A DNA stretch of 64,000 bases, taken from the NCBI RefSeq assembly GCF_025024155.1, contig NW_026251751.1, forward strand, positions 248,001 through 312,000. The letters are read 5' to 3'. The DNA comes from Gamsiella multidivaricata (taxonomy: Eukaryota; Mortierellomycota; Mortierellomycetes; Mortierellales; Mortierellaceae). A program made the translations under genes and the position numbers. Positions 1 through 10,655 of the stretch are shown here, piece after piece; within the stretch, counting starts at the first letter, position 1; each line of letters opens with the position of its first letter. The notes below the pieces were generated by a model that was not told the DNA's origin, searched no databases, and was given only the letters and a program-made list of their open reading frames with translations.

Positions 1-998
1 ACTGAATTCTTCAGTCGATGGTCCGTTTACATGAATACAATCCGAGTATTTTTCGAATGAGTCCCAGTTGAAAAGGTTCAGTCGGTCAGAAGGGCTTCTC
101 AACAGTAATCGGTATGGATACGAGGACTTAGAATCGGGGTTGGGATTATCTAAAATAATAAGTAGCCTGTCTAGATCTAGAATCCAGGGCCATCCCCCTC
201 GGCCACGCGACGTGTGAGCGTGAACGTTTCTGAGACCGTAAGAAGAATAACAAAAAGAATAGATGAAGTGGATAAACGGTTTCAGTAAAGAAAAATGGCA
301 CCCTGTGTCCATTTTTCCGATTAGTTTTACATACTGAAAGTACGGGTCCAGTAACGATCCTGTCGATCACCAGTGTTTATTCCTCTTGCTTGATTAGTTT
401 TCTCCGAGGGAGAAGAGAAAGAGCGGTCGAGACTTTTGGCCGAGACTTCATATCCAGGCCCTCGCGGAAATTTTTTTTCATAATTTGCACCCTCCAGATT
501 GAGAAGATCAAAAAGACCAGAGGGACAGAAAATACTATGCAGGGAAGTCTGAATCATGTTGATGCATGACTCTGAAAGGACACAAATGCAAATGCATCTA
601 CCTGCAAAGCAGAGAAGGCAAGTCTCAAAAGAGGGGATGAAAAAGGAGCATAGCCATCCAGCTAGCCCAGGTCGTTCTCCTTTTGGACATTGTTCGCAGG
701 GCAAACGGTGGTGGTATGGCAATTGAAAGAAAGGAATAAAAGGAGGGCAGTGCCACGGAACATAACGAGAGCAAAAGAGGAAAAAAAAGAAGAAAAAAAC
801 TGCGTCCCCCAAGTGTAGCCAGTAAAGAGTGACAAAGTGGGCAAGAAAAGAACTAAAAATACTCACCCAACCATCGTGGCGATAGAAGAGGAAGCAGTGT
901 GCCTGGGCGCCCGACGAGTGGTTTGATCTCCCTCTCTCCGCGCTCACTTTCATTTTTGTGCCACACAAACGCCTTGTTTGTCTTGCCTTGCCTTTTTT
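1..998. other. No recognisable gene; leader and promoter side of copy A
   Basis: I recognise no gene here. A minus-strand open frame of 241 codons (327-1052) has no recognisable domain and is rich in F, S and C, as expected of the reverse of purine-rich DNA. The right part becomes pyrimidine-rich on the plus strand and leads into the duplicated glycosyltransferase unit that starts near 999. A promoter for that gene is likely here, but I see no definite TATA element. Confidence 0.5.
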
Positions 999-2920
999 AT
1001 TCTTTCTGAGAATAGACAAGCATACACATTGTGCTCGACTCTCCACCCTCACCCGCGCCTTTCTCTTCCTCTGTTTTCTAACAACCTACATCTCTTCTTT
1101 CCCCTCTCCATCATCTCACATCTCCTCCTCACACCATCACCTCACACACTCCACATTCATACAATCTCATACTTCTCCCCTTACAAGAGTGATTCGATCA
1201 GGGTGGTGAGTGTTTGCAACAAACAACAACAGCTACGCAACAAGGAACAACAATTGCCCATCTGCTGCTATCCTGTCCTATCCACGTTGCTGCCTAGAGT
1301 CTTCCCCGACCAATTGAACAGCCTACTGAAGACAACTCTCAACTCAGCTTGCTCTTGGACTTCGTCGACTAACCCTTGTTCTCACCTCTCTACCAGCCCT
1401 TTCTTGTTCCGAAAGCCAGGACTTAAAATAAGATTCCGAGGTCCCTTGAGCTGATCAAGCACATCCTCCTCGTTGGACAAATCTCACACCGAAATCACAT
1501 CTCACTTTGGCACGACAATCAGCTATTTCGCCATGGCCATAAAACGCTTCACCTCACTTCATTGCATCATTTTCTTGTCAGCCTTTGCCATATTCTGGCT
1601 GGCCTGGTCTAGCTTCAGGTTACGAGGTAAAAAAAAACCCCCCCCCCCATTATTGTCACAGTTGGCTGTGCGACATGGTCTGCTATTTCTTGTTCCTTTT
1701 GTTGCTGTGCAGAGTATACTAATGCCATGGAGAATCAATTGTTGGTTCTTTTCGTTGTAATAGATGGTGATTCGTTAATGTCATCGTCGTCAAAGGATTC
1801 ATACAGAGGCAATAATGGAGGCCCAGGGATGATCAACGAAAACTATGTCAACGTCGGCTCTGAAGGCTCTGAGCACGACTTGGCCTCTGTGACGGATCGC
1901 ACGAGCTCATCCCTGGAAACGCTCCACAAGCCCTACACGATTATCACCGCGGCGTCCTCGAACCATTTCTGCGCACTCGAGTCCTTCCTCTATTCCCTCT
2001 CCGAGATTCTCGACGGATTGGAGCGGACAGAAGTCCGACCGAGGATTGTGGTCTACAACCTCGGAGGCATGACTCCAGAGCAAGTAACACAGATGAAGTG
2101 GCTCAAGGACAACCAGTACATGGACGAGTATCATGACTTCGATTACTCAATCTATCCAGACTTCTGGGACATCACCGTCGCAAGAGGAGAGTACGGGTGG
2201 AAGGCCGGAATCATCAAGGAGGTCGCGGACAAGTACCGTGGGCTGCTTCTGTGGTTGGATTCAGGCAATATGCTGGCACTGGACTTTTTGAGGTACTTAC
2301 CTGGATACCTGGAGAAGTACGGGTTCTGGAGCCCTCAGAGCTCGGGCAACCTCCAGCAGTACACCCATCCGGGTCTTCCACAGTACTATGGCGAACCACT
2401 CGAGAAGTATGGGGCGGAGACAAACTGTAATGGAGCGGCGGTTGCGTTCGATGCATCGCAGGATCGGATCTATAACGGAATTTTGAAGGAATGGTATGTT
2501 TGCTCGTTGACCAAGGATTGTATCGCACCACCAGGGTCTTCGAGAGCAAATCATCGACAGGATCAAGCGGCGTTGACATTCCTAGCAAAGTATATGCAGT
2601 TCACAGAGCAGTGCCGGCATTTCCCAGAGCACTATGGAGTGACGGTCCATCAGGATAAGGTCTGCAAGGAGAGGATACGAGCGTACAAAATTATGAAGGG
2701 CATGGATGAGGAAGGCGATGCGGACAATGATAACTAGATCGGGAACTTAATCGTTAATTTGGTTGCTTTATCCCTATCTTCACCTTTACACATTCATACA
2801 CAAAAGCATGTATTAAAAGAAATATGAAAAACGCACTTTTTGCACTTTATGGACGGTAACAACAAAGTAAACTTGATTCGATTGTTACCCATTCGCCATG
2901 TAGGATGGCAACAGCCAGTA
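999..2920 (+). repeat. Direct segmental duplication, copy A
   Basis: This block is nearly identical to 6908-8786 in the same orientation. Homology begins at the shared string attctttctgagaatagac and stops abruptly at ccagta near 2920. It carries a whole gene with its 5' leader, single intron and 3' flank. Copy A has about 40 extra bases in the pyrimidine-rich leader (around 1068-1110), and the two copies differ in the lengths of the intron A-run and C-run. Because the intron is kept, the duplication was at DNA level and not by retroposition. Confidence 0.95.
1533..2737 (+). CDS. Type II membrane glycosyltransferase-like protein, paralog A
   Basis: Two exons, 1533-1626 and 1764-2737, joined by a GT-AG intron that begins with A and C homopolymers and has a tactaat branch-like site near 1718; product 355 aa. 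Residues 9-28 (IIFLSAFAIFWLAW and flanks) form one uncleaved signal anchor after a short basic N-terminus, typical of Golgi type II enzymes. A low-complexity Ser-rich stem follows, then a globular domain from about residue 85. It contains PRIVVYNLGG, WKAGIIKEV, the acidic LDSGNM (about 196-200), NCNGAAVAF and NHRQDQAALTFLAKY. This pattern resembles nucleotide-sugar transferases of the GT8-like/DUF1647 kind; the family call is from memory and donor and acceptor are unknown. The ATG at 1533 is chosen because it starts the anchor. Paralog B lies 5.9 kb downstream. The likely role is glycan modification in the secretory pathway. Confidence 0.8.
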
Positions 2921-3245
2921 TCGGTGGGTCAGAAATCAGAAAAAAATTTGGTTTTTGACCTGATGGTTCAGCCACACGTATATCACCAAAAATCCTAAGT
3001 ATCGAAGTGGCTGAAGGTATACACTAACTCGTTAGGGGTGATACATAACCAGCTGCGGGTTCGAGGGTTCTTTTTTTGCAATGATGAATGGCAAGCAAAG
3101 GTGTTGACAAAGTGTTCATTCGATGGGAGGGGGAGGGGGCATGCAATGAACCATGTAGCCATGCAGCAATGAAGCAATGTAGCAATGTAGCAATAGCTAA
3201 CCTCTTTTCAAGTATGGCCGAGTATTATCTAGCAATATAGCAATA
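2921..3245. other. Spacer with short degenerate TAGCAA/GCAATG repeats
   Basis: There is no gene. Between about 3160 and 3246 the motif (t)agcaat(g/a) recurs irregularly (gcagcaatgaagcaatgtag, tagcaatatagcaatatag). The following MITE is inserted at the TA of the last unit. Confidence 0.5.
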
Positions 3246-3247
3246 TA

Positions 3248-3635
3248 GAGTCCGCGTCAAAAAGTGCCAACACCGTATATTTTTACAATTGCGGCTCTCA
3301 CGTGAGGAATGGTTTTTCGTATGGCTCAAAGGACTGCTAGCACTGCTACACACAAAGAGGAGGCTATTCCACCGAGTGCAGGGGATGGTCATCATCATCA
3401 TCTCATCGGGTTAACCTAATCAAACCCAGGAACCTTTATTTCTTCAAGACACGTCCAACAAGCAGAGGCAGAGAAAGCGGCCACGAAAATGAATTTCGTA
3501 TCAAAAAGCAAGTTATTCTTTCTCATCGACAAATTTTGGGATGGCACTTTTTGACGCACAATGGCCATGCAATCGACTGAATTAGGATTTATTATTGTAA
3601 AAGTATATGGTGTTGGCACTTCTTGACGCGGACTC
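3248..3635. mobile_element. MITE, 388 bp, TA target-site duplication
   Basis: Terminal inverted repeats of roughly 45-50 bp: the left end begins GAGTCCGCGTCAAAAAGTGC and the right end is its near-perfect reverse complement ending GCACTTCTTGACGCGGACTC. Both ends are flanked by TA (3246-3247 and 3636-3637), the target of Tc1/mariner/pogo enzymes. The interior has no coding capacity, so this is a non-autonomous element. No matching full-length element is present in the window. Confidence 0.85.
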
Positions 3636-3725
3636 TATATTTTTTTCGGTTGCGCTTTGACTGATTGCTCCAGATTCATTCCCTAAGTGCAATTTTTCTA
3701 GTCTCGCATCCAGACCCTCACATTA

Positions 3726-4096
3726 CAGTCGAAACTCGTTTTTAGGCCGGGGTTTGTTAACAAAACGCGGCCAACAAACTTAATTTGAAATTGAATTGAC
3801 CTCTCTGAAAAGACTATTCTAAAGGCGAAAAAATACAGTCACATATACAACTACCTTTTCAGTCAGGTGCCCTTTTGTACGCACAAAGCCACAATATCCA
3901 TTGCACTTTCTAATCACGAGCAACCTTTGTGCAATTTAGAGAGTCAGCGCAACATGTGACTGAATAGATAGTTGTATATGTGACTGTATTTTTTCGCCTT
4001 TAGAATAGTCTTTTCAGAGAGGTCAATTCAATTTCAAATTAAGTTTGTTGGCCGCGTTTTGTTAACAAACCCCGGCCTAAAAACGAGTTTCGACTG
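3726..4096. mobile_element. MITE nested in the pogo-like terminal repeat
   Basis: A 371-bp element with terminal inverted repeats of about 125 bp, starting CAGTCGAAACTCG and ending CGAGTTTCGACTG, with TA on each side (3724-3725 and 4097-4098). Removing it and one TA restores the terminal repeat of the host transposon (...cctcacatta + cgtgggt... matches the intact right end acccacgtaatgtgagg). Each arm contains a palindrome centred on GTTAAC (ggccggggtttgttaacaaa). A related 62-bp palindromic copy is at 46245-46306. Confidence 0.9.
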
Positions 4097-4250
4097 TACG
4101 TGGGTCGAAATCGAATTTCTTCTTTCCACTCAAATGAGGGTCTGGGTCAATATCTTGAATTATTGGCACGAACGGTCGTAAAAATAAAAAAGGAAGGTGA
4201 ACTAGAGCCATACAAATTACTAAAAAAAAAAAATCTCTGTGTAGTCCACG

Positions 4251-4285
4251 TTCACAATAAGCTACATTTTGTAGCTTATTGTGAA
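4251..4285. repeat. Perfect 16-bp stem palindrome inside the transposon end
   Basis: The arms ttcacaataagctaca (4251-4266) and tgtagcttattgtgaa (4270-4285) are separated by ttt. The same palindrome is found in the other terminal repeat at 6716-6750. Subterminal palindromes of this kind can be transposase-binding sites; that role is inferred. Confidence 0.8.
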
Positions 4286-4303
4286 TTTTGGTATTCTGTC
4301 AAT

Positions 4304-6562
4304 TCAAAAATTCAAAAAATACATCGAAACTTTATTCTCACTAGGCCGAGGTCTATAGCATCGTGGCCATGGTTCGATCTCATAGACCTCGTTGTCGCTT
4401 ATCACAATTCTCTCTATTTCCCCTTCCAAAGACAGCATGTCAGTTAGCATATCCAGATATTCCCTGGCAGTCACGGCAACCTTCCGTGTAAATGCCGGTG
4501 CATCATCTGTGTATTGCGCCGCCCTTCTGAGGCAGAGCACCTTTTGTAACATGGTCGCAGATTGATGCACACCATCCAGCACTGACCATAATGGCTCTTC
4601 CGTGGAAGCGATTGACTCTTGAGAAGAAACCTGGTCGGATGGTAGGTTCAATTGATGAGCACCAGAACGAGGTTCCAGGGTGCGTTTGGAAACCACCGGC
4701 TCGCGGTCGTCGCAGCTTGATGATGAGTAATTCAGGTCCAACGGGGCATCATCATCCACTTCGTTCTCGTCGACTACAACAACACTTCCAGCGAGGCGGA
4801 ACTATTTCTTGAATTACTTATTGGACATCACCGCACTGACGCTGTCCATGAGGTACGAGGTGGGACCTTTGCCTGCGCAACACCTGAAGTAAGCGAGCAC
4901 TCCGAAGTCCTTTTGACATTCGATAGCCTTGGCGCGGTCTGGATACAGTGCTATCAGCTCTTGCTTGAGATCCTCTAGCTCCTGATCTGTCTCATCCCCG
5001 TCAGTTGTTCGCAAGGCCTCCTTCATTTCAATAGGCACAGTAGGGACATGGACAAGCAGTTGCGGATAGTGGATGGCTTCACATCGTTCCAGGCAGAAAG
5101 CAGGCATGACCACAGGAGCTTGTTTGGGACCATCGCCTTCTCTGTCTTTGCCTCTACTCGACACTGAGATACCACGCGAATCATATGTCGACTGTACTTC
5201 ACTTTGAAGGACTGGATGATCCCTGCATCCAAAGGCTGAGAAACTGACGTTGTTCTGGGTGGTAGTCGAATGAGCTCAACATTCCTGAGTCCAAGCTCGT
5301 CGGTGTTGCCGTGTCCCGGTGCGTTGTCCATCATCAGCGCAATACGTCGTCTATCCATAGCCATGGCGGCGTCAAGCTCTTTGAGACAGCCGTTGAAAAG
5401 CTCTTGACTCATGTACCCGGAGCCTTGGAAATCAGTCTTGAGTTGTTCCTCCATATCCTTATGCAAGCCTCTGGGACGATGAGCAGCTAAATATAAATGT
5501 CAATGCCGAAAAGCAAGTTCTGTAAAAGGATGATCCAAGTACGATAAGGACAGCTTGCAATATTCTCGACTTACAAAGCACAAATGGCATCCTCTTGTCT
5601 GATCCATCAGCATTGCAGCAAAGCAGAATGAAAACCCTGGCAACTCTGGTGACTTCCTTGTCGCGAACAATGGTAATCGCAAATGCCCTATTCGACAGGA
5701 CCTTCAAATACAGCCCGGTTTCGTCACAGTTATATATGTCTGCGGGCTTGAACTTGGAAAGCTGCTCCGTGATCTCTTTGAATCGTGGACCGTGCTTGAC
5801 CATGCCGACGTCGCCCTCCTCGCCATTGACCAACATACACGCGGATGCCATAGCTTTTCTTGAGTTTTGTAATCCAACCATCCGAGAATTTGATCGACTT
5901 GGGCGCCATTCTTGGGTCCAGAAAAGGCAGCATCTGGAAATATATGTCCACAGCCATGTCCCGTAGGCGGCTATCGTTCACAGGAATGTCTGTATAGATA
6001 GGTGAGTGATCCGTCTTCATGTCGGACAAAAGTAGATACCAGGCAGCGATGTTCTTACTAGAGTCGATCTCATGTTTGAACTGAAGGAAAAGTACCTTTT
6101 CAACGACCTCCATCGTCTGCGGGTAGAGCTTCGTCCTCTTTGCCGAATTCCTAGGGCCCATATTTGCCACCTTATCCAGGATATCTTTTGAATTTCTCAT
6201 GCTGCGGGCCGCCGTGGATCGATCGAAGTTGTGCTTTTTGCTTCTACCGATAGAAGAGACTGATGCCTTGAGATCGTTCTCTCGTGCTGCGTTCACCTCT
6301 GCTATGAACCCTGCCTTTAAAGCCAACGACGTAGTGTCGCGCGATTGCTTTGGACGGGCAGTTCAGTTGCCAGAGTAACCGGTGCCTCCGTCACGCTCGT
6401 CCGGCTCTTCTTCGCGGCAGGTTTCGCAGGTTGCGCAGGCTTGGCAGGTCCGTCCGGGTCGACACAAGTGTATGTTGTAACAGTCGTTGTTGTTGTCGTT
6501 TGCTTGACTATCGTTGATCTCTTCACCGCCGACGCGGTCTTTTTGCGCTTATTACTTGACAT
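4304..6562 (-). pseudogene. Pogo/CENP-B-like DDE transposase, frameshifted
   Basis: The reading starts at an ATG near 6562 (MSSNKRKKTASAVKRS) with a basic, Ala/Pro-rich N-terminus. It shifts frame near 6330 into a helix-turn-helix region and a CENP-B-type DNA-binding segment ending SDGWITKLKKSYGIRV, then shifts again near 5850 to YNCDETGLYLKVL, the first catalytic Asp of the DDE-1 superfamily. A good intron (gtaagt near 5572 to ttag near 5490) joins this to MMDNAPGH (second Asp) and VELIRLPPRTTSVSQPLDAG. Another shift near 5055 precedes the C-terminal VPTVPIEMKEAL. At least three frame breaks make it inactive as read. An acidic C-terminal segment is encoded at 4304-4759. I do not join or repair the frames. 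Confidence 0.85.
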
Positions 6563-6907
6563 AGTGGGCTTGAGTTGCAAATGAGGATGTGCGGAGATGC
6601 GCGGCCGCGATGGGAATGGTGATGAGCTGATTTTTTTGTGACATATGGCATACGGCCCGGTGAGAATAAAGTTTCGATATATTTTTTGAATTTTTGAATT
6701 GACAGAATACCAAAATTCACAATAAGCTACATTTTGTAGCTTATTGTGAACGTGGACTACACAGAGATTTTTTTTTTTTAGTAATTTGTATGGCTCTAGT
6801 TCACCTTCCTTTTTTATTTTTACGACTGTTCGTGCCAATAACTCAACCCACGTAATGTGAGGGTCTGGATGCGAGACTACAATTTTTCATTTTAATTGTC
6901 AAGGGCC

Positions 6908-8786
6908 ATTCTTTCTGAGAATAGACAAGCATACACATTGTGCTCGAGTCTCTACCCCCGCCCGCGCCTTTCTTTTCCCTCCACATCATCTCACACCTCC
7001 TCCTCACACCATCACCTCACACACTCCACATTCATACAATCTCATACTTCTCCCCTTACAAAAGTGATTCGATCAGGGTGGTGAGTGTTTGCAACAAACA
7101 ACAACAGCTACGCAACAAGGAACAACAATTGCCCATCTGCTGCTATCCTGTCCTATCCACGTTGCTGCCTAGAGTCTTCCCCGACCAATTGAACAGCCTA
7201 CTGAAGACAACTCTCAACTCAGCTTGCTCTTGGACTTCGTCGACTAACCCTTGTTCTCACCTCTCTACCAGCCCTTTCTTGTTCCGAAAGCCAGGACTTA
7301 AAATAAGATTCCGAGGTCCCTTGAGCTGATCAAGCACATCCTCCTCGTTGGACAAATCTCACACCGAAATCACATCTCACTTTGGCACGACAATCAGCTA
7401 TTTCGCCATGGCCATAAAACGCTTCACCTCACTTCATTCCGTCATTTTCTTGTCAGCCTTTGCCATATTCTGGCTGGCCTGGTCTAGCTTCAGGTTACGA
7501 GGTAAAAAAAACCCCCCCCCCCCATTATTGTCACAGTTGGCTGTGCGACATGGTCTGCTATTTCTTGTTCCTTTTGTTGCTGTGCAGAGTATACTAATGC
7601 CATGGAGAATCAATTGTTGGTTCTTTTCGTTGTAATAGATGGTGATTCGTTAATGTCATCGTCGTCAAAGGATTCATACAGAGGCAATAATGGAGGCCCA
7701 GGGATGATCAACGAAAACTATGTCAACGTCGGCTCTGAAGGCTCTGAGCACGACTTGGCCTCTGTGACGGATCGCACGAGCTCATCCCTGGAAACGCTCC
7801 ACAAGCCCTACACGATTATCACCGGGGCGTCCTCGAACCATTTCTGCGCACTCGAGTCCTTCCTCTATTCCCTCTCCGAGATTCTCGACGGATTGGAGCG
7901 GACAGAAGTCCGACCGAGGATTGTGGTCTACAACCTCGGAGGCATGACTCCAGAGCAAGTAACACAGATGAAGTGGCTCAAGGACAACCAGTACATGGAC
8001 GAGTATCATGACTTCGATTACTCAATCTATCCAGACTTCTGGGACATCACCGTCGCAAGAGGAGAGTACGGGTGGAAGGCCGGAATCATCAAGGAGGTCG
8101 CGGACAAGTACCGTGGGTTGATTCTGTGGATGGATTCAGGCAATATGCTGGAATTGGACTTTTTGAGGTACTTACCTGGATACCTGGAGAAGTACGGGTT
8201 CTGGAGCCCTCAGAGCTCGGGCAACCTCCAGCAGTACACCCATCCGGGTCTTCCACAGTACTATGGCGAACCACTCGAGAAGTATGGGATGGAGACAAAC
8301 TGTAGTGGAGGGGCGGTTGCGTTCGATGCATCGCAGGATCGGATCTATAACGGAATTTTGAAGGAATGGTATGTTTGCTCGTTGACCAAGGATTGTATCG
8401 CACCACCAGGGTCTTCGAGAACAAATCATCGACAGGATCAAGCGGCGTTGACATTCCTAGCAAAGTATATGCAGTTCACAGAGCAGTGCCGGCATTTCCC
8501 AGAGCACTATGGAGTGACGGTCCATCAGGATAAGGTCTGCAAGGAGAGGATACGAGCGTACAAAATTATGAAGGGCATGGATGAGGAAAGCAATGATAAC
8601 TAAATCGGGAACTTAATCGTTAATTTGGTTGCTTTATCCCTATCTTCACCTTTACACATTCATACACAAAAGCATGTATTAAAAGAAATATGAAAAACGC
8701 ACTTTTTGCACTTTATGGACGGTAACAACAAAGTAAACTTGATTCGATTGTTACCCATTCGCCATGTAGGATGACAACAACCAGTA
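6908..8786 (+). repeat. Direct segmental duplication, copy B
   Basis: This is the partner of 999-2920 in the same orientation; it starts 30 bp after the pogo-like element. The leader is shorter than in copy A; intron, exons and about 180 bp of 3' flank match closely. At the right end the homology stops at ccagta and unrelated sequence follows. Confidence 0.95.
7408..8603 (+). CDS. Type II membrane glycosyltransferase-like protein, paralog B
   Basis: Exons 7408-7501 and 7639-8603 with the same intron position and phase as paralog A; product 352 aa. The N-terminal anchor, Ser-rich stem and globular domain are shared. Replacements relative to A include Cys to Ser and Ile to Val in the anchor, IITAASS to IITGASS, LLLWLDSGNMLAL to LILWMDSGNMLEL, GAETNCNGAAV to GMETNCSGGAV, SSRA to SSRT, and a shorter acidic tail (ESNDN). 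Only two silent changes were seen in the coding exons, both ctg to ttg. The gene is intact, so both copies can be expressed. The substrate is unknown; a Golgi location is inferred from the signal anchor. Confidence 0.8.
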
Positions 8787-8832
8787 ATATCATCGTTGAC
8801 GAATGAAGGGCAATAGACGTTCGTAGTTTTAT

Positions 8833-8951
8833 CAGAGATATCGGTGGATTGGTTTTTTTGGTAAGACATTGTCAATTATGGCTATTTTGTTAAGCAAAAC
8901 TCCTGTAGTTGACAACGTCTCACCAAAAAAATCAATCCGCTGATATCTCTG
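8833..8951. mobile_element. Small inverted-repeat element (MITE-like, about 120 bp)
   Basis: The left arm cagagatatcggtggattgg (from 8833) and the right arm ccgctgatatctctg (to 8951) pair over about 44 bp, including the inner parts ttttttggtaagacattgtc and gacaacgtctcaccaaaaaa. The loop is about 30 bp. The target-site duplication is unclear. It lies just beyond the end of duplicated copy B and is absent from copy A. Confidence 0.65.
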
Positions 8952-9147
8952 AGTTTTATGGAATTTCAATAGGAGCCAATCAATGGCCTAAGATGTAATA
9001 GTTCGGGGACGAGTTTTCCTACGCAATATATTGGAGAGGAGCTTATTGGTCCGTACGGGGACGCGACTATACTAGCTTCTAAGATACATGCACTCTAGAT
9101 GGATATGACATAGATAAAACGACACTCTGTCCGCAGCGTGGCCCTGC

Positions 9148-10149
9148 TTAATTGCCCTCCTTCGTAGGGCGGTCCTGAATAAAGCGCGAGTTGTAGGACT
9201 CGAGATCGACCAAGGCATCAAATTGCTTCAGTCCCAATCCAACAGAGGTCCTGACAACGTTCCAAGCAACGCCCTCAGTGCAGGGAGGGGTCGTCAAACT
9301 GCCCTCGTACTCCCAACGGGGCGTGAACTTGCCCGTGGCCTTGAGCAAAGGAGAGAAATCGACCTTGTCGATCTTGTACTTGACCTGCTCCTCTCCAGGT
9401 ACAGGCTCACCCGAGACGGGATCCTTGACGAGGAACCCATGTCCATGCTCGAGCTGGTCAACCTTCTTGTCAAGCTTAACGACCCACTCAAAGAACGGGT
9501 TGCTGTTCGCCTGAACCTCAAGCAACACACCAACAACAGCCAATGACTTATCCTCAGCCTGATGAACGAGATGAAGTTCTGCGTCCGCAAAATGGTTGTT
9601 GACGCGATGCTCGCTGGGTGAATGGAAATGGAATTGGAGGAGGTTGTAGGTCTTGTCCTTGATGACGATCGAGTTCTTGTTAGGCGCGGTCACGGTCGAG
9701 TTCCATTCGCATTTGACGGTGTGGCTGTCATATCCACAAAGGACGTTGCGAAGGGGCGAGTAGTTCAGGGCCGAGAAGGGCTTCTTTTGGAGTGCGACGA
9801 AGGGCGCACCGATGGCAACGTCAATAGGGGACTGTTCCTTGCCGGTGCCGCAAGTACCGTAGAGGGGATCGAGCGCGCCCCAGTGCTGTGGGCCAGCATT
9901 GTCTTGTCCGTACTGCAGGCGAGCGAATATGTTCCGTAAATAAGGTTATTTATTATGTATATCTAGCTAGGTTATAGGACTGAAAAAAGAGATCACAGAA
10001 AAGACGTGAAAAAAAAAACTTACAGTCCAATGAGCACCAGGAGCAGCACGCTTGTGTCCAGCATGATGTGTGGAAGTCTGGTCAGCGGCGACGAAGGAGG
10101 TCGAGATCAGGGCTGCGACAGCCAAGGCAAGGTTCAAAGCTAGCTTCAT
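9148..10149 (-). CDS. Secreted alpha-carbonic anhydrase
   Basis: Two exons on the minus strand: 10149-10024 and 9912-9148; product 296 aa. Alpha-class enzymes interconvert CO2 and bicarbonate at a zinc held by three histidines. Residues 1-21 (MKLALNLALAVAALISTSFVA) are a signal peptide, so the enzyme is extracellular or cell-wall bound. The family signatures are in order: HWG after YGQDNAGPQ, KEQSPIDV, LLQFHFHSPSEH with two zinc ligands, AELHLVH with the third, and GSLTTPPCTEGVAW for the active-site wall. The intron falls between HWT and YGQ and has a gtaagt donor and a gcctgcag acceptor. Length is normal for the family and nothing essential is missing. Confidence 0.95.
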
Positions 10150-10382
10150 GGTGATATTAGTATGTATGGGATCGACTGTAGGTATATGTGTGTTCTTATG
10201 CAGATCTCTATAAGGATGTTAAGGAGACCAGTTGAGGTTTTGTTAGAAAAATAAAAGACTTTTGTTGACCAGGAGAGGGTGTGCACACAATGAACGCGGA
10301 GGAAGGGAGAGAGGAGTCAGAACAAGTTCGCTGAAGGAGAGTAAGCTAGAGGAAAGAGGATGTCCAGCCTCGGGGTCTCTTC

Positions 10383-10391
10383 TTTTATACC
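10383..10391 (-). promoter_or_regulatory. Possible TATA box of the carbonic anhydrase gene
   Basis: Reading the minus strand, ggtataaaag lies about 235 bp upstream of the ATG. This fits a long fungal 5' leader but has no other support. Confidence 0.3.
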
Positions 10392-10619
10392 TCTTTATTC
10401 TCGTCGCCCACTAAAGAAAGAGGCAAGCGCGAACTTTTCTTTTTGTCTCAAAGCTATAAAAAAAACCACTCCAAGCCCGTTCTATTCATCCTCCTATCCA
10501 ACCACTCATCTATCTATCCCTCGCCTACACGTTCATGCTTATTTGCATACTCAATCAAAAAGGCAGGACCCAAGAATAGCGAGCAGCTCTTGTTTAGGGC
10601 TGTGTCGCCTGTCAAATAA

Positions 10620-10655
10620 CCTGCCCTGCCTATTAACGGTCGTAGGCAGGGCAGG
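10620..10655. repeat. Perfect inverted repeat, 11-bp arms
   Basis: The arms CCTGCCCTGCC and GGCAGGGCAGG are separated by 14 bases. It is GC-rich within AT-rich flanks. Function unknown; it could be a hairpin in a transcript or a factor-binding palindrome. Confidence 0.6.

Larger units (their letters stand above)
3701..6877 (-). mobile_element. Pogo/Tigger-like DNA transposon, degenerate, with nested MITE
   Basis: The ends are gtctcgcatccagaccctca (left) and its reverse complement ending in gcgagac (right), each bordered by TA (3699-3700, 6878-6879). The inverted repeats are over 200 bp long and include a palindrome at 4251-4285 and again at 6716-6750. Without the 371-bp MITE nested in the left repeat the element is about 2.8 kb. 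It carries one minus-strand transposase gene, now broken. It lies between the two copies of the duplicated glycosyltransferase unit, and its right end is about 30 bp from the start of copy B. Confidence 0.85.

Noticed and set aside
327..1052. 241-codon minus-strand frame at the left edge
   Set aside because: Low-complexity F/S/C-rich text from the reverse of purine-rich leader DNA; no domain and no splice context.
978..1454. 158-codon plus frame upstream of paralog A, similar to 6940-7329
   Set aside because: Similarity comes from the segmental duplication; it lies in the pyrimidine-rich leader and indels between the copies do not respect the frame at its start.
3160..3246. Repeated tagcaat units, considered as a CRISPR-like array
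   Set aside because: Units are irregular, without spacers of constant length, and the genome is eukaryotic.
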